From Candidatus Fermentimicrarchaeum limneticum (GTDB lineage: Archaea; Micrarchaeota; Micrarchaeia; Burarchaeales; Fermentimicrarchaeaceae): a DNA stretch of 64,000 bases. Within the stretch, counting starts at the first letter, position 1; the number at the start of each line of letters is the position of its first letter. The notes beneath the pieces are model-generated. The model was not told the DNA's origin, did no database searches, and worked only from the letters and a program-made list of their open reading frames with translations. A program made the position numbers and the translations under genes. This document shows positions 50,251 to 58,438 of this stretch, one piece after another. The stretch spans positions 372,001-436,000 of the forward strand of contig CP058998.1 of assembly GCA_013426015.1 (NCBI GenBank), written 5' to 3'.

Positions 50251-50787
50251 ATGGCAGACAAAAAAAAGAGGAGAGATTTTGAGGATCCTTTTGATTTCTT
50301 CGGGGATGATCTATTCGATTTTGAAGGAATCAGGAGGATGATGGATGAGCTGATGAAACGGGCTATGGAACCCGGCTTTGGTGAGCTTAAGGGTGGCGAG
50401 CCCCTGGTATCCGGGCTTAGCATAAGGGTGGGACCGGACGGCAAGCCGGTGATACAGAAATTTGGTAATGTAAAGCTAACCTCGAAAGGACCTATGATAG
50501 CTGATAAGAGAGAGCCGCTTGTCGATGTGATTGAGAGGGAGAACGACATAACGGTCATAGTGGAGCTTCCTGGTGTTGACAAGAGGCGGATAAAGCTCAA
50601 TACAACGGACAGGACGCTGACAATAGCCGCTCCCGGCGAGGAGCCAGACTTCTTCAAGGAAGTGAAGCTGCCTGCTGCAGTAAACTCCAAGAGCGCGAAG
50701 GCGACCTACAAGAACGGCGTGCTGGAAGTCTGCCTTCAGAAGAGGGAGAAGAGCAAACCTAAACCGGAAAGCATAGCTATAGAGTAG
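50251..50787 (+). CDS. Small heat-shock protein (Hsp20/alpha-crystallin), 178 aa
   Basis: Alpha-crystallin domain across about residues 85-170: PLVDVIERENDITVIVELPG, KRRIKLNTTD, and the conserved A-T-Y-K-N-G-V-L-E-V near the end. The N-terminal arm is acidic and Phe-rich. ATP-independent holdase. TATA-like AATTATTTATAAC at about 50205, and GAAGGTGAG upstream of the ATG. Confidence 0.9.
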   Translation: MADKKKRRDFEDPFDFFGDDLFDFEGIRRMMDELMKRAMEPGFGELKGGEPLVSGLSIRVGPDGKPVIQKFGNVKLTSKGPMIADKREPLVDVIERENDITVIVELPGVDKRRIKLNTTDRTLTIAAPGEEPDFFKEVKLPAAVNSKSAKATYKNGVLEVCLQKREKSKPKPESIAIE

Positions 50788-51591
50788 TTAATAACAGAAC
50801 CTGAATTTCACATTTTTCTCCCTGCATAGCTTCGTTATTCTTTCCTTCAGTTTGCTATAGTAATCGTTTTTTGAAAAGAATATCTCTTTCCAAACAGGCA
50901 GCAGTTGTGGGTAGGATTTCTGGAGAATCTGCTGCACGTTGTCCCATACTCCTAGTTTGAGGTTGAGCTTGTCGAACCACATGTAATCCACCTTCAATTC
51001 TGAAGCAGTTCTGACCAGTTCTTCCACATCCTTATCTGTAATGTGCGGCAGGACTGGCCCTGCAAAAATGTAGGTCTCTATTCCATTCTCTTGCAGTACC
51101 TTCAAAGCATCCAACCTTTCCTTTATGGGAGATGAGAATGGCTCGAAATTCTTCTTGACAGACTCGTCAAGCGTTATTATCGTAAAGCCAACTTCCCTTT
51201 CATTGAACTTCTTGAGCAGGTCGATGTCCCTTGCCACAAGGGAGGATTTTGTCTGGATGCACACCGGAAACTGTTTTTCCAGCAGGATTTCCAGCAGCTT
51301 CCTGGTCAGCTCGTATTTCTTCTCCAGAGGCTGGTACGCATCCGTAAGCGAGGAGACGAAAACCTGCCCCTTCGTCTTTTTGGGGATTTCATTCCTCAAA
51401 ACCTCGGGGGCATTGACCTTTATGTCAACGAATTCACCCCATGCTTCAGGATGCCTGCTGAACCTCCTTGTGATCGGATTTGCATAGCAGTATGAGCAGG
51501 CGTGCTGGCAGCCAACGTATGGGTTGACGCAGTAGACAGCAAGCTTGCTCGGGTTGAGCAGAGATTTGCACCTAACCTCAGTGGTTATCAT
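50788..51591 (-). CDS. SPL-like radical SAM protein, 267 aa
   Basis: CQHACSYC is the C-x3-C-x2-C iron-sulphur motif of radical SAM enzymes. Nearby YANPITRRF and the barrel strands (VFVSSLTDAYQPLE, CIQTKSSL, FTIITLDE) match the SplB/spore photoproduct lyase-related family common in archaea. True substrate unknown; the family name does not prove lesion repair. Converges on hsp20 with no gap. Confidence 0.85.
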   Translation of the reverse strand: MITTEVRCKSLLNPSKLAVYCVNPYVGCQHACSYCYANPITRRFSRHPEAWGEFVDIKVNAPEVLRNEIPKKTKGQVFVSSLTDAYQPLEKKYELTRKLLEILLEKQFPVCIQTKSSLVARDIDLLKKFNEREVGFTIITLDESVKKNFEPFSSPIKERLDALKVLQENGIETYIFAGPVLPHITDKDVEELVRTASELKVDYMWFDKLNLKLGVWDNVQQILQKSYPQLLPVWKEIFFSKNDYYSKLKERITKLCREKNVKFRFCY

Positions 51592-51679
51592 CTAATCATC
51601 ACTTCACTTCTACGTCGATAATATATCTACGTATTTTTATAATACGATATATTGATCTTAACTCACTCCTCCTTATCGT

Positions 51680-51717
51680 TCACCGGAAAGTTACCCTCCT
51701 TCAGAAAGTTTATAAAG
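51680..51717 (+). promoter_or_regulatory. Conserved upstream element plus TATA box (host copy 1)
   Basis: Begins TCACCGGAAAGTTACCCTCC, with TATA box GTTTATAAAG at 51708, 29 bases from element start to TATA, as at 22791 and 54337. It may have been the original promoter of the nre gene before the TnpB element inserted. Confidence 0.65.
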
Positions 51718-51765
51718 AGAAAATCGGTTAAACTACCGTCCATAAGAACTAAAAATTGAGAAAGG

Positions 51766-52968
51766 ATGAATATGCTGACCTTCAAGTATAGGATATACCC
51801 AACGAAGAAACAGGCTCTTCACCTGAACAGGCAGATGCAGTTGGCAAAGGAGCTTTACAACCTTCTTCTTGAGAAATCAAAAGAGCATTATAAAGAAACT
51901 GGCAGGACTTTCTCACAGTTTGATATGAATAGACATATCCTACAACTGAAGAAAGAAAGACCCAAGCTCAAGGAACTTCATTCACAGGTTGCACAGAATA
52001 TCTCAAAAAGGATAAGTGACGCATACAAGGCATTCTTCGGGAGAATTAAAGAGAAAAAAAATGGAAGGAAGATAAATGCAGGCTTTCCAAGACCAAAGAA
52101 ATTTGTGCGGTCATTGACCTTTCCGCAGTCAGGATACAAATTCAGGAATGAACGCAGGCTATACATCTCCGGCATTGGAAATGTCCCAATAGTACTTCAT
52201 AGACTCCTAAAAGGAAAAGTCAAAAACTGCACTATCAAATTATATCCATCGGGTAAATGGTATGCTGGTTTTTCAGAGGAGATTTTAAAAACAGAATTTG
52301 AGAGCAATCACAAAGGAGAAGTAGGCATAGACGTTGGTCTTGCGAATTTTGCAACTCTCTCAGATGGGGAGAAAGTTGAATCTCCGAAGTTCCTGAGGGA
52401 ATTGGAGGAAAGATTGAAATTTATCCACCGTAGGGTTTCAAGAAAGAAAAAGGGGAGCAGCAGGAGGAGAAAGGCAAGATTCAGGCTGGCAAAAAAATAT
52501 GAAAAAGTAGAGAACCAGCGTTCAGATTTCCTGCATAAGCTTTCAAAGAAGCACGTGGATTCCTATTCAAGAATAGCAGTGGAAGAGTTGAACGTCAAGA
52601 ACATGGTGAGAAACCACCAACTTGCTAAATCAATAATGGATGCTTCTTGGAGCGCTTACAGAAAGATGCTTCACTACAAGGCTTGGAGTGCTGGTTGTGA
52701 AGTGATAGACGTTGCTCCAGCAGATACGACAAAGATCTGCAGCAAGTGTGGCAACAGAAAAGATATGCCCATGTCAGAAAGAACATATCGCTGTTCTTTC
52801 TGCGGGCATGCGGAGGACAGAGATATAAACGCTGCAAAGAACATACTCACAAGAGCTATGGACGGACTGTCCAAAAGTCACGCCCGTGGAGATATGTCCT
52901 CTGTGTCTTTGGAAACTAGGACGCAAGGCATCTCGCTGAAGCGGGAACTATATGGGGTGGAAACATGA
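51766..52968 (+). CDS. tnpB: TnpB RNA-guided nuclease, 400 aa
   Basis: RuvC-like catalytic residues: Asp in VGIDVGLANF, Glu in AVEELNVKNM and Asp in EDRDINAAKNI. A four-Cys zinc finger (CSKCGNR and CSFCGHAEDRD) lies before the last motif. Full length and apparently active. Start at ATG 51766 after AAAGGATGA. Its stop overlaps the ATG of the nre gene (ATGA), an unusual join. Confidence 0.9.
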   Translation: MNMLTFKYRIYPTKKQALHLNRQMQLAKELYNLLLEKSKEHYKETGRTFSQFDMNRHILQLKKERPKLKELHSQVAQNISKRISDAYKAFFGRIKEKKNGRKINAGFPRPKKFVRSLTFPQSGYKFRNERRLYISGIGNVPIVLHRLLKGKVKNCTIKLYPSGKWYAGFSEEILKTEFESNHKGEVGIDVGLANFATLSDGEKVESPKFLRELEERLKFIHRRVSRKKKGSSRRRKARFRLAKKYEKVENQRSDFLHKLSKKHVDSYSRIAVEELNVKNMVRNHQLAKSIMDASWSAYRKMLHYKAWSAGCEVIDVAPADTTKICSKCGNRKDMPMSERTYRCSFCGHAEDRDINAAKNILTRAMDGLSKSHARGDMSSVSLETRTQGISLKRELYGVET

Positions 52969-54329
52969 AGGTCAGCACTTCTTCCATCCCTGGAAGCCCA
53001 CGATTTCAATCGCGGGAGGATGTCACGGGTTTCGCAGCTTTTGAGGAGCGGAATTCACCGCGGGAGCTTGGCAAAGGTGGAACCCTCTTCGCTGCGAGAA
53101 GGCAGGTCCAGCTTGGTACTAGATGCGCCATCTGCAAGGGCTCAAAGTTCCTGTGCGGCAAGGACAGCTGCCCCATATTGGTGAAATTCTACGCGCAGAT
53201 GAGGACAAAGCCTCTGATTGACAGCCTGACTCTTGAAGGCTCGTCTCCTCCGGATTTGTTCGTGGGGAGGATGGGCTACCCCTATGTGAACATAGGTCCG
53301 CTTATACCGCCGGTTATAGGCGACACCTCGATGCTTGGCACTCCTGAGATGTGGCACGGTAAAACTATTGAGGAGATAACCGATTTCCGTTTCCAGCTTG
53401 TGAGGGGGAAGTACAGAGTGAATGTAAGGAATGTTGAAGGAGGCAAGATTGTCGAGCTGACAAGGGAGCTGGCTCTTTCAAAAGCTCCAACAGAAGTGGA
53501 TGCGGAATTCAGGAAGAAACCTGCGGGAAGGGTGGTGCTTGATGATGAAGTGCAGCCTTTCGGACCGTCAGCACCTTTGAAGGATATCGATCTGATTTCA
53601 TCAACAACGGACCACAAGATTGACAAGGCGTTCAGCGATACGGACCTGAGGGCTGCCGAGGCTGTCATGCAACTCTACCAAGACGGGGTGCTTGTTTCAA
53701 GGATACAGAAGGCCTTCTCGGCAGGGCTGTTCGGGATTGAGAAGAACAGAAGGTTCGTTCCGACAAGATGGTCCATCACTGCAGTGGACAGCATGCTCTC
53801 AAAAAACATGCTTGAGGAAGTGAGGAGATTCCCGCTAATCAACGAGTTCAGAGTATATGAGCACACGGCCCTGGACAACAGGTGGATTGTGCTGATGATT
53901 CCGTCAAGCTGGAGTTATGAGCTGATTGAGGCATGGTACCCCAAGACGATATGGAACCCTGAGGGAGGGGAGATAGCGATATTCTCCGATGCAGAAGGGT
54001 ACTACGGAAGGACGGAATATCCCGATATAGGGGGATGCTACTTCTCTGCAAGGCTGGCCGTTGCCGAGCACCTAAAAAGCGAGAGGAGACAGGCTGCCGC
54101 GGTAATCCTGAGGGAGGTGCATCCCGGATATATCATGCCTGTGGGAGTGTGGAATGTGCGGGAGGCGGTGAGGGACGCTCTGAAGAAGCCGCACATGAAG
54201 TTTGCAACTCTGAAGGAGGCTTTTGCCTACATATTCTCGAAGTTCGACATAAACATGAAGGTGTGGATGAGGAACAGCAAGCTCATGCAGGAGTTGGTCT
54301 TTCAGAAGAGGATTAAGGATTATTTGTGA
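52965..54329 (+). CDS. nreA: Nre-family DNA repair protein with IS-derived N-terminus, 454 aa
   Basis: CAICKGSKFLCGKDSCPIL is the N-terminal zinc site typical of NreA/NreB, archaeal proteins linked to DNA repair and, in some species, binding PCNA. Conserved family segments follow (GRMGYPYVNIGP, PEMWHG, SRIQKAFSAGLFG, PTRWSITAVD). The C-terminus RIKDYL lacks an obvious PCNA-interacting motif. The first about 20 codons (52965-53026) coincide with the IS right end, and no other start is available before the zinc site except TTG 53176, inside it. The IS probably supplied the present start codon. Confidence 0.85.
   Translation: MKVSTSSIPGSPRFQSREDVTGFAAFEERNSPRELGKGGTLFAARRQVQLGTRCAICKGSKFLCGKDSCPILVKFYAQMRTKPLIDSLTLEGSSPPDLFVGRMGYPYVNIGPLIPPVIGDTSMLGTPEMWHGKTIEEITDFRFQLVRGKYRVNVRNVEGGKIVELTRELALSKAPTEVDAEFRKKPAGRVVLDDEVQPFGPSAPLKDIDLISSTTDHKIDKAFSDTDLRAAEAVMQLYQDGVLVSRIQKAFSAGLFGIEKNRRFVPTRWSITAVDSMLSKNMLEEVRRFPLINEFRVYEHTALDNRWIVLMIPSSWSYELIEAWYPKTIWNPEGGEIAIFSDAEGYYGRTEYPDIGGCYFSARLAVAEHLKSERRQAAAVILREVHPGYIMPVGVWNVREAVRDALKKPHMKFATLKEAFAYIFSKFDINMKVWMRNSKLMQELVFQKRIKDYL
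52997..53016 (+). other. Right-end hairpin of the TnpB element
   Basis: CCCACGAT-TTCA-ATCGCGGG, an 8-bp stem with one mismatch, followed by GGGAGGATGTCAC. It lies inside the annotated reading frame of nreA. Confidence 0.6.
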
Positions 54330-54336
54330 TCCTTAT

Positions 54337-54373
54337 TCACTGGAAAGTTACCCCCCTTCCGACTATTTAAATA
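54337..54373 (+). promoter_or_regulatory. Conserved upstream element plus TATA box (host copy 2)
   Basis: Begins TCACTGGAAAGTTACCCC; TATA box TATTTAAATA at 54364. Same 29-base spacing as the other two instances. Serves the 58-aa gene. Confidence 0.7.
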
Positions 54374-54413
54374 CTGCGTAAAGCCACCTCTTAGCAGTAA
54401 AGAGGTGATTGAG

Positions 54414-54590
54414 ATGAAGATGGACATAAGCGGGCTGAAGGACGAGGAAATCGACGAGCTCATCTCATTCTTGGACAGGAGAAACATACACTCTTTCATA
54501 AAAAAGAATGGCGAGAGGCTGCTGCTCATATGCAGTTCGGCAACCCGGATAGGACCGATGAGGGTCGAACTGGGAATTGAGAATATCTGA
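54414..54590 (+). CDS. Small protein of unknown function, 58 aa
   Basis: Start at ATG 54414 with GAGGTGA upstream; GTG 54405 is inside that site. Pattern MDISGLKDEEIDELISFLDR, then a beta hairpin (RLLLICSS), suggests a compact alpha/beta regulator. Shares its promoter element type with the nre region and a viral gene. Confidence 0.6.
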   Translation: MKMDISGLKDEEIDELISFLDRRNIHSFIKKNGERLLLICSSATRIGPMRVELGIENI

Positions 54591-54654
54591 GCTCCTTTTT
54601 CTTTATTTTTTAGAAAACTTTATTAATACGACAAAGGTTAATGTATCGGTTTGA

Positions 54655-55359
54655 ATGGAATGCGCTTACCACCGTGACAGAGTTGCAGTTTCAAAATGCA
54701 CAAAATGCGGCAAACCGCTCTGCGGGGAGTGCTGCGCTGAAGGTAATCTATGCGAAGATTGTCTGTCTGAGATTGAAACCGGTGGGGAGACGCTTGGGAA
54801 GAAACGCCTGCTTAACTGGAAGGGGTGGTTGTATTCCATCATATTTCCCGGCAGGACTTTCAGGTACAACAGGGCAGGAGCTTCCCTTGCAGGAGTTGCA
54901 ATGAACATCCTTGCCGGTCTGGTACTCGCAGGGATAATCGCTTTCCTGCTCGTATCCATTGCAGGAAGTCCTCTGATGTCCGCCTTTGACTATACGACGC
55001 AGTTCGTGATATTCCTGTGCATCTGGCTGGTGAACTCACTTGTTGCATATTCATTCAGTATGCTGACTGGCGGGATGGGGAGCATCAAGCAGCACCTCTA
55101 CCTGCTCTCACTGCCACTGCCGCTATCCCCTCTCTTAATTTTGTTGTTTGGAACTTTGTTCAACCTAAGCGCATCAATCCTTGCTGTGGAAATCCTGGTG
55201 GTTGTTCTGATAATAGTTTATGTGGTTAACCTTCAGCTGTCGGCTCTTAAGGAAGCACATAAATTCGGCAACATGCAGGCTGCAGCGAGCGGCCTCGTAC
55301 CATTGGCACTAAGCGGGGCGGTAGTCGGTTTATTAATATTTGTTCTCTCCAGAAAATAA
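54655..55359 (+). CDS. Membrane protein with B-box-like zinc finger and Yip1-like domain, 234 aa
   Basis: N-terminal CAYHRDRVAVSKCTKCGKPL then CGECC and CEDC form a B-box-type zinc site (about residues 3-37). Five hydrophobic helices from about residue 80 to the end match the Yip1-like layout. The next gene starts 18 bases downstream. Function unknown in archaea. Confidence 0.7.
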   Translation: MECAYHRDRVAVSKCTKCGKPLCGECCAEGNLCEDCLSEIETGGETLGKKRLLNWKGWLYSIIFPGRTFRYNRAGASLAGVAMNILAGLVLAGIIAFLLVSIAGSPLMSAFDYTTQFVIFLCIWLVNSLVAYSFSMLTGGMGSIKQHLYLLSLPLPLSPLLILLFGTLFNLSASILAVEILVVVLIIVYVVNLQLSALKEAHKFGNMQAAASGLVPLALSGAVVGLLIFVLSRK

Positions 55360-55376
55360 CTGCAAGAGGTTAGTGG

Positions 55377-56495
55377 ATGCAGAAGAAATTTATTGTCAAC
55401 CCATGGGAAGTGAAGGGGGATGTTGATTATGACAAGCTTGTAAAGGAGTTTGGAGTGCAGCCGCTTTCGGAGGAGCTTATTAAGAAGATTGAGAGAAAAG
55501 CAGGGGAGATGCACCTTTACCTCAGAAGGGGTTTGTTCTTCTCCCACCGAGATTTTGACGTGATCATGGAGGATTATGAGAAGGGTAAGGAGTTCGTCTT
55601 ATACACGGGCAGAGGGCCTTCTGGCAAGACGCACCTGGGGCACCTCATCCCATGGATTTTCACTGCATATCTGCAAGAGGCATTCGGCTCAAAGCTGTAT
55701 TTCCAGATGACTGATGACGAGAAATTCCTCATGAGGGACGTTGGTTTGGATGAGGCCGTGGGATACAGCCATGACAACGCGCTTGACGTGATTGCTGCGG
55801 GCGTTGACCCCAGAAAAACGGTGATATTCTCCGATGTCGAATATATGAAGACAATCTACAGGATAGCACTGCAGGTTGCGAAGAGGGTCACCTTCTCAAC
55901 CGCAAAGGCGGTTTTCGGGTTCACCAACAGCTCAAACATAGGGATAATATTCTTCCCAGCAGTGCAGGCCTCGCCTGCATTCATGGCTCAGATGCTTGAG
56001 AAGAGGGATGTGAACTGCCTGATTCCGTGCGCGATAGACCAGGACCCCTACTGGAGGATAGCCAGAGACATCGCGCCCCTCATAGGGATGCCGAAGCCTG
56101 CGGGCATCTACAGCAAGTTCCTACCAGGATTGCGGGGTGTTGGAGGCAAGATGTCCGCCTCGGAGGAACAGACAGCTGTTTACACAACCGACCCGCCTGC
56201 CCTTGCAAGGAAGAAGGTGATGGGCGCGTTCACGGGCGGAAGGGCGACTGTCGCTGAGCAGAAGGAGAGGGGCGGCAACCCGGAGGTTTGCGTGGTGCAC
56301 CAGTGGCTTTACTACATGTTTGAGGATGATGACAAGAAACTCCGTAAATTCTGGGACGAATGCAAGCAAGGCAAGATACTTTGTGGTGAGTGCAAGAAAT
56401 ACCTGGCGGATAGGGTATGCAGGTTCCTAGAAGAACATCAGAAAAGAAGGGAAAAGGCAAAGAAGGAAGTGGAGAAGGTTATGATTAAGGATTGA
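55377..56495 (+). CDS. trpS: Tryptophanyl-tRNA synthetase, archaeal type, 372 aa
   Basis: Class I synthetase: HIGH-like PSGKTHLGH and KMSKS-like KMSASEE. VNPWEVKG near the N-terminus is typical of archaeal/eukaryal TrpRS. Length fits archaeal forms. Start is ATG 55377 (GAGGTTAGTGG upstream). Confidence 0.92.
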   Translation: MQKKFIVNPWEVKGDVDYDKLVKEFGVQPLSEELIKKIERKAGEMHLYLRRGLFFSHRDFDVIMEDYEKGKEFVLYTGRGPSGKTHLGHLIPWIFTAYLQEAFGSKLYFQMTDDEKFLMRDVGLDEAVGYSHDNALDVIAAGVDPRKTVIFSDVEYMKTIYRIALQVAKRVTFSTAKAVFGFTNSSNIGIIFFPAVQASPAFMAQMLEKRDVNCLIPCAIDQDPYWRIARDIAPLIGMPKPAGIYSKFLPGLRGVGGKMSASEEQTAVYTTDPPALARKKVMGAFTGGRATVAEQKERGGNPEVCVVHQWLYYMFEDDDKKLRKFWDECKQGKILCGECKKYLADRVCRFLEEHQKRREKAKKEVEKVMIKD

Positions 56496-57140
56496 TCACT
56501 TCTCTTCTTCCTCTACACCTGCTTCCAAGTCTATCTTTATCCCGTCAAGCGCAAGCAGTACCTGGTCCTTCGCCACGTCAAACATCCCCAGGGGATTGAC
56601 CGGGAAGAATATGTAGATGCATCTGTTCTTGCTCGGCCCGACGAAAACCCACCTGCCCACCTTGAAGGTTTCTATGGGCATGCTCACGTCAACGACGAAC
56701 ATGCTGGCCTTTGCCAGCTCGTCTATGAGCGATTCGTAGACGGTGTCGTAGTTGTCAATAAATATAACCTCGTCATCCTCCTCCTTCCTGACGAAGAAGA
56801 CCGGTGACACGAACGGCTTCTTCTGGCCTTTAGCCTTGTCCTTCACCACCATCTCCAGCTTCTCCGCAAGCCTTGTTGCCTTCAGGGCGTCGTCCTTGTA
56901 CTGGTTGAGCTGGTCTGAAGCCTCGTCCTTCTTCTTCTCGAAATAAATCTCTATGTCCGCCTTCAGTTTGTCAATCTCCTTTCCAATCTCAGCTGTATCT
57001 GCATAGTCGTCCGGGTTTTCAAGAAGATCCCTGAGGGTGAAAACATATTTTCCAGCAAGCGTGTTATCAATATCATCTATAACAAGATCGAGCTGCTCCT
57101 TCATAGTAAGAGTTCCAGGCGGTGCGGTTACATCGGGCAT
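56496..57140 (-). CDS. Acidic coiled-coil protein of unknown function, 214 aa
   Basis: Residues about 15-115 are helical and charged, probably coiled coil (DKLKADIEIYFEKKKDEA). The C-terminal half is a mixed alpha/beta domain (VIFIDNYDTVYESL, RWVFVGPSKN). No known motif. Converges on trpS end to end. Confidence 0.6.
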   Translation of the reverse strand: MPDVTAPPGTLTMKEQLDLVIDDIDNTLAGKYVFTLRDLLENPDDYADTAEIGKEIDKLKADIEIYFEKKKDEASDQLNQYKDDALKATRLAEKLEMVVKDKAKGQKKPFVSPVFFVRKEEDDEVIFIDNYDTVYESLIDELAKASMFVVDVSMPIETFKVGRWVFVGPSKNRCIYIFFPVNPLGMFDVAKDQVLLALDGIKIDLEAGVEEEEK

Positions 57141-57201
57141 TTTTAATCACCTTTTTAGATTGATGTTTTTTATGTGTATCAACTGGTATTTATTACTTTC
57201 A

Positions 57202-58191
57202 CTATTTCCTGTGAGCGTTTGCGCCGTAATTCGGTGCACTCAACCGAGGTATCATTGCGCAGAGGAACGCCTGCTCGCTCATCTCCTTTCTCTCAGCAAG
57301 ACCATGCGACAGGTAGCCAATTGCGCCCTTCTTCCTTCCTATTGACTCCACCCCGCTGAGGTTTGCGAAGACGTCGTTCATGGTGCTCCTGCTTCGCCTC
57401 ACTTCGTCCACCAGTTCAGTAGACACCTCAAACCCCATGCTGAAGCCCAGCGTGACCCTCTCGCCATCGTAAACCGCGCACCACTGGCAGTCAAAGAATC
57501 TGCCGGCAAACTTGAACAGACCGCTCTCCAGACCAATCCCGTAGTCAGCTTTCAATTTCTGCTTTGCGGATTTGGCGCGTTCCACCGCCCCCATTATCGT
57601 GTCATCCTCGAAAGGCTGCTCGGGAACCTTCCGGGTTACTTCAATGCCAGACAGCCTGAACTTTCTGAATATCCTTTTTGCAACTTTTTCAACTCCTTTC
57701 AGCTTTGTGGGGTTTGTAGAACCTACCGCAATGGCGACAGGCCTTCTCCTCATCCCGAGCTTGTCTATCACTCCGGTTTTTATCCTCTCGCACGATATCT
57801 TCTTCAAATCCTCCGCGTTGAGAATCGGGATGGAGATTATCTCAAGGGGCTTCAACCCCTTGCTCCTCCGGATTCTGTTTATTTCCTCGGCCCTTCCTTT
57901 CGTCTCCTCACTGACTACTATCGCGTCAAAATCATCCTGGAGGGTTGGGCCGTAGACATCGTCAATCTTGAATATCTTCACTCTTGCAAGCTCCTTCCCT
58001 AGGAACTGCTCAAGCTTCTTCTTCCTTGAGGAGAAAGGAGAGCAGTCGTAGTTCTTGCCTTTTCTGGCGAACCTGTCGCTTGTCAGGCCGATGTAAACCT
58101 GCCTTCCGGCTGACAGGGCAAGCCTCAGCAGTTTTCTATGCCCCTCATGCAATGTTTCAAAAGTCCCCCCGACTATGACCCTGTTGTGCAT
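57202..58191 (-). CDS. Fused phosphopantetheine adenylyltransferase and inosine/xanthosine triphosphatase, 329 aa
   Basis: Residues 1-150: archaeal CoaD-type nucleotidyltransferase with GGTFETLHEGH (T/H-x-G-H) and a conserved VSEETKG loop; it makes dephospho-CoA. Residues about 152-329: DUF84-type ITPase/XTPase (AVGSTNPTKLKGVE, PFEDDTIMGA, YGIGLESGL), which removes non-standard purine triphosphates. The two are usually separate proteins; the linker here is short (MRRRP). Divergent from the DUF357 gene. Confidence 0.85.
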   Translation of the reverse strand: MHNRVIVGGTFETLHEGHRKLLRLALSAGRQVYIGLTSDRFARKGKNYDCSPFSSRKKKLEQFLGKELARVKIFKIDDVYGPTLQDDFDAIVVSEETKGRAEEINRIRRSKGLKPLEIISIPILNAEDLKKISCERIKTGVIDKLGMRRRPVAIAVGSTNPTKLKGVEKVAKRIFRKFRLSGIEVTRKVPEQPFEDDTIMGAVERAKSAKQKLKADYGIGLESGLFKFAGRFFDCQWCAVYDGERVTLGFSMGFEVSTELVDEVRRSRSTMNDVFANLSGVESIGRKKGAIGYLSHGLAERKEMSEQAFLCAMIPRLSAPNYGANAHRK

Positions 58192-58228
58192 AGGAATAGT
58201 TTAAAATAACAGATTAAAAAGTCTTAGT

Positions 58229-58438
58229 ATGGATGAGGAGAAGAGGATAAGGGAGGACATAGAGCAGTTCTACAGCAGCGTGAAGGGAGTGAAGTCACCT
58301 CAGATAGTCGAACTGGCAACGAGGTACTGCCGGGATGCGGAGTTCTACCTCAAGAAGAGGGATTACGTCACAGCTTTCGGCTGCATAAACTATGCGCACG
58401 GGCTTATTGACGCCGTCAAGAAGCTGGAGGAGAAGTGA
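58229..58438 (+). CDS. DUF357 family protein, 69 aa
   Basis: All-helical archaeal family: RYCRDAEFYLKKRDYVTAFGCINYAHGLIDA is its signature (here in segments YCRDAEFYL, DYVTAFGCINYAHGL). TATA-like GATTAAAAAG is about 15 bases before the ATG, so leaderless. Its stop abuts the alcohol dehydrogenase ATG. Confidence 0.8.
   Translation: MDEEKRIREDIEQFYSSVKGVKSPQIVELATRYCRDAEFYLKKRDYVTAFGCINYAHGLIDAVKKLEEK

Larger units (their letters stand above)
51720..53026 (+). mobile_element. IS200/IS605-type TnpB-only element
   Basis: Left limit approximate; a CGGT/ACCG hairpin at about 51725-51738 may be part of the left end. Right end taken as the hairpin CCCACGAT/ATCGCGGG (52997-53016, one mismatch) followed by GGGAGGATGTCAC to 53026, matching the remnant at 47473. 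No tnpA is present. The tnpB 3' end plus this right end is where an omega RNA would be encoded. Confidence 0.6.
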
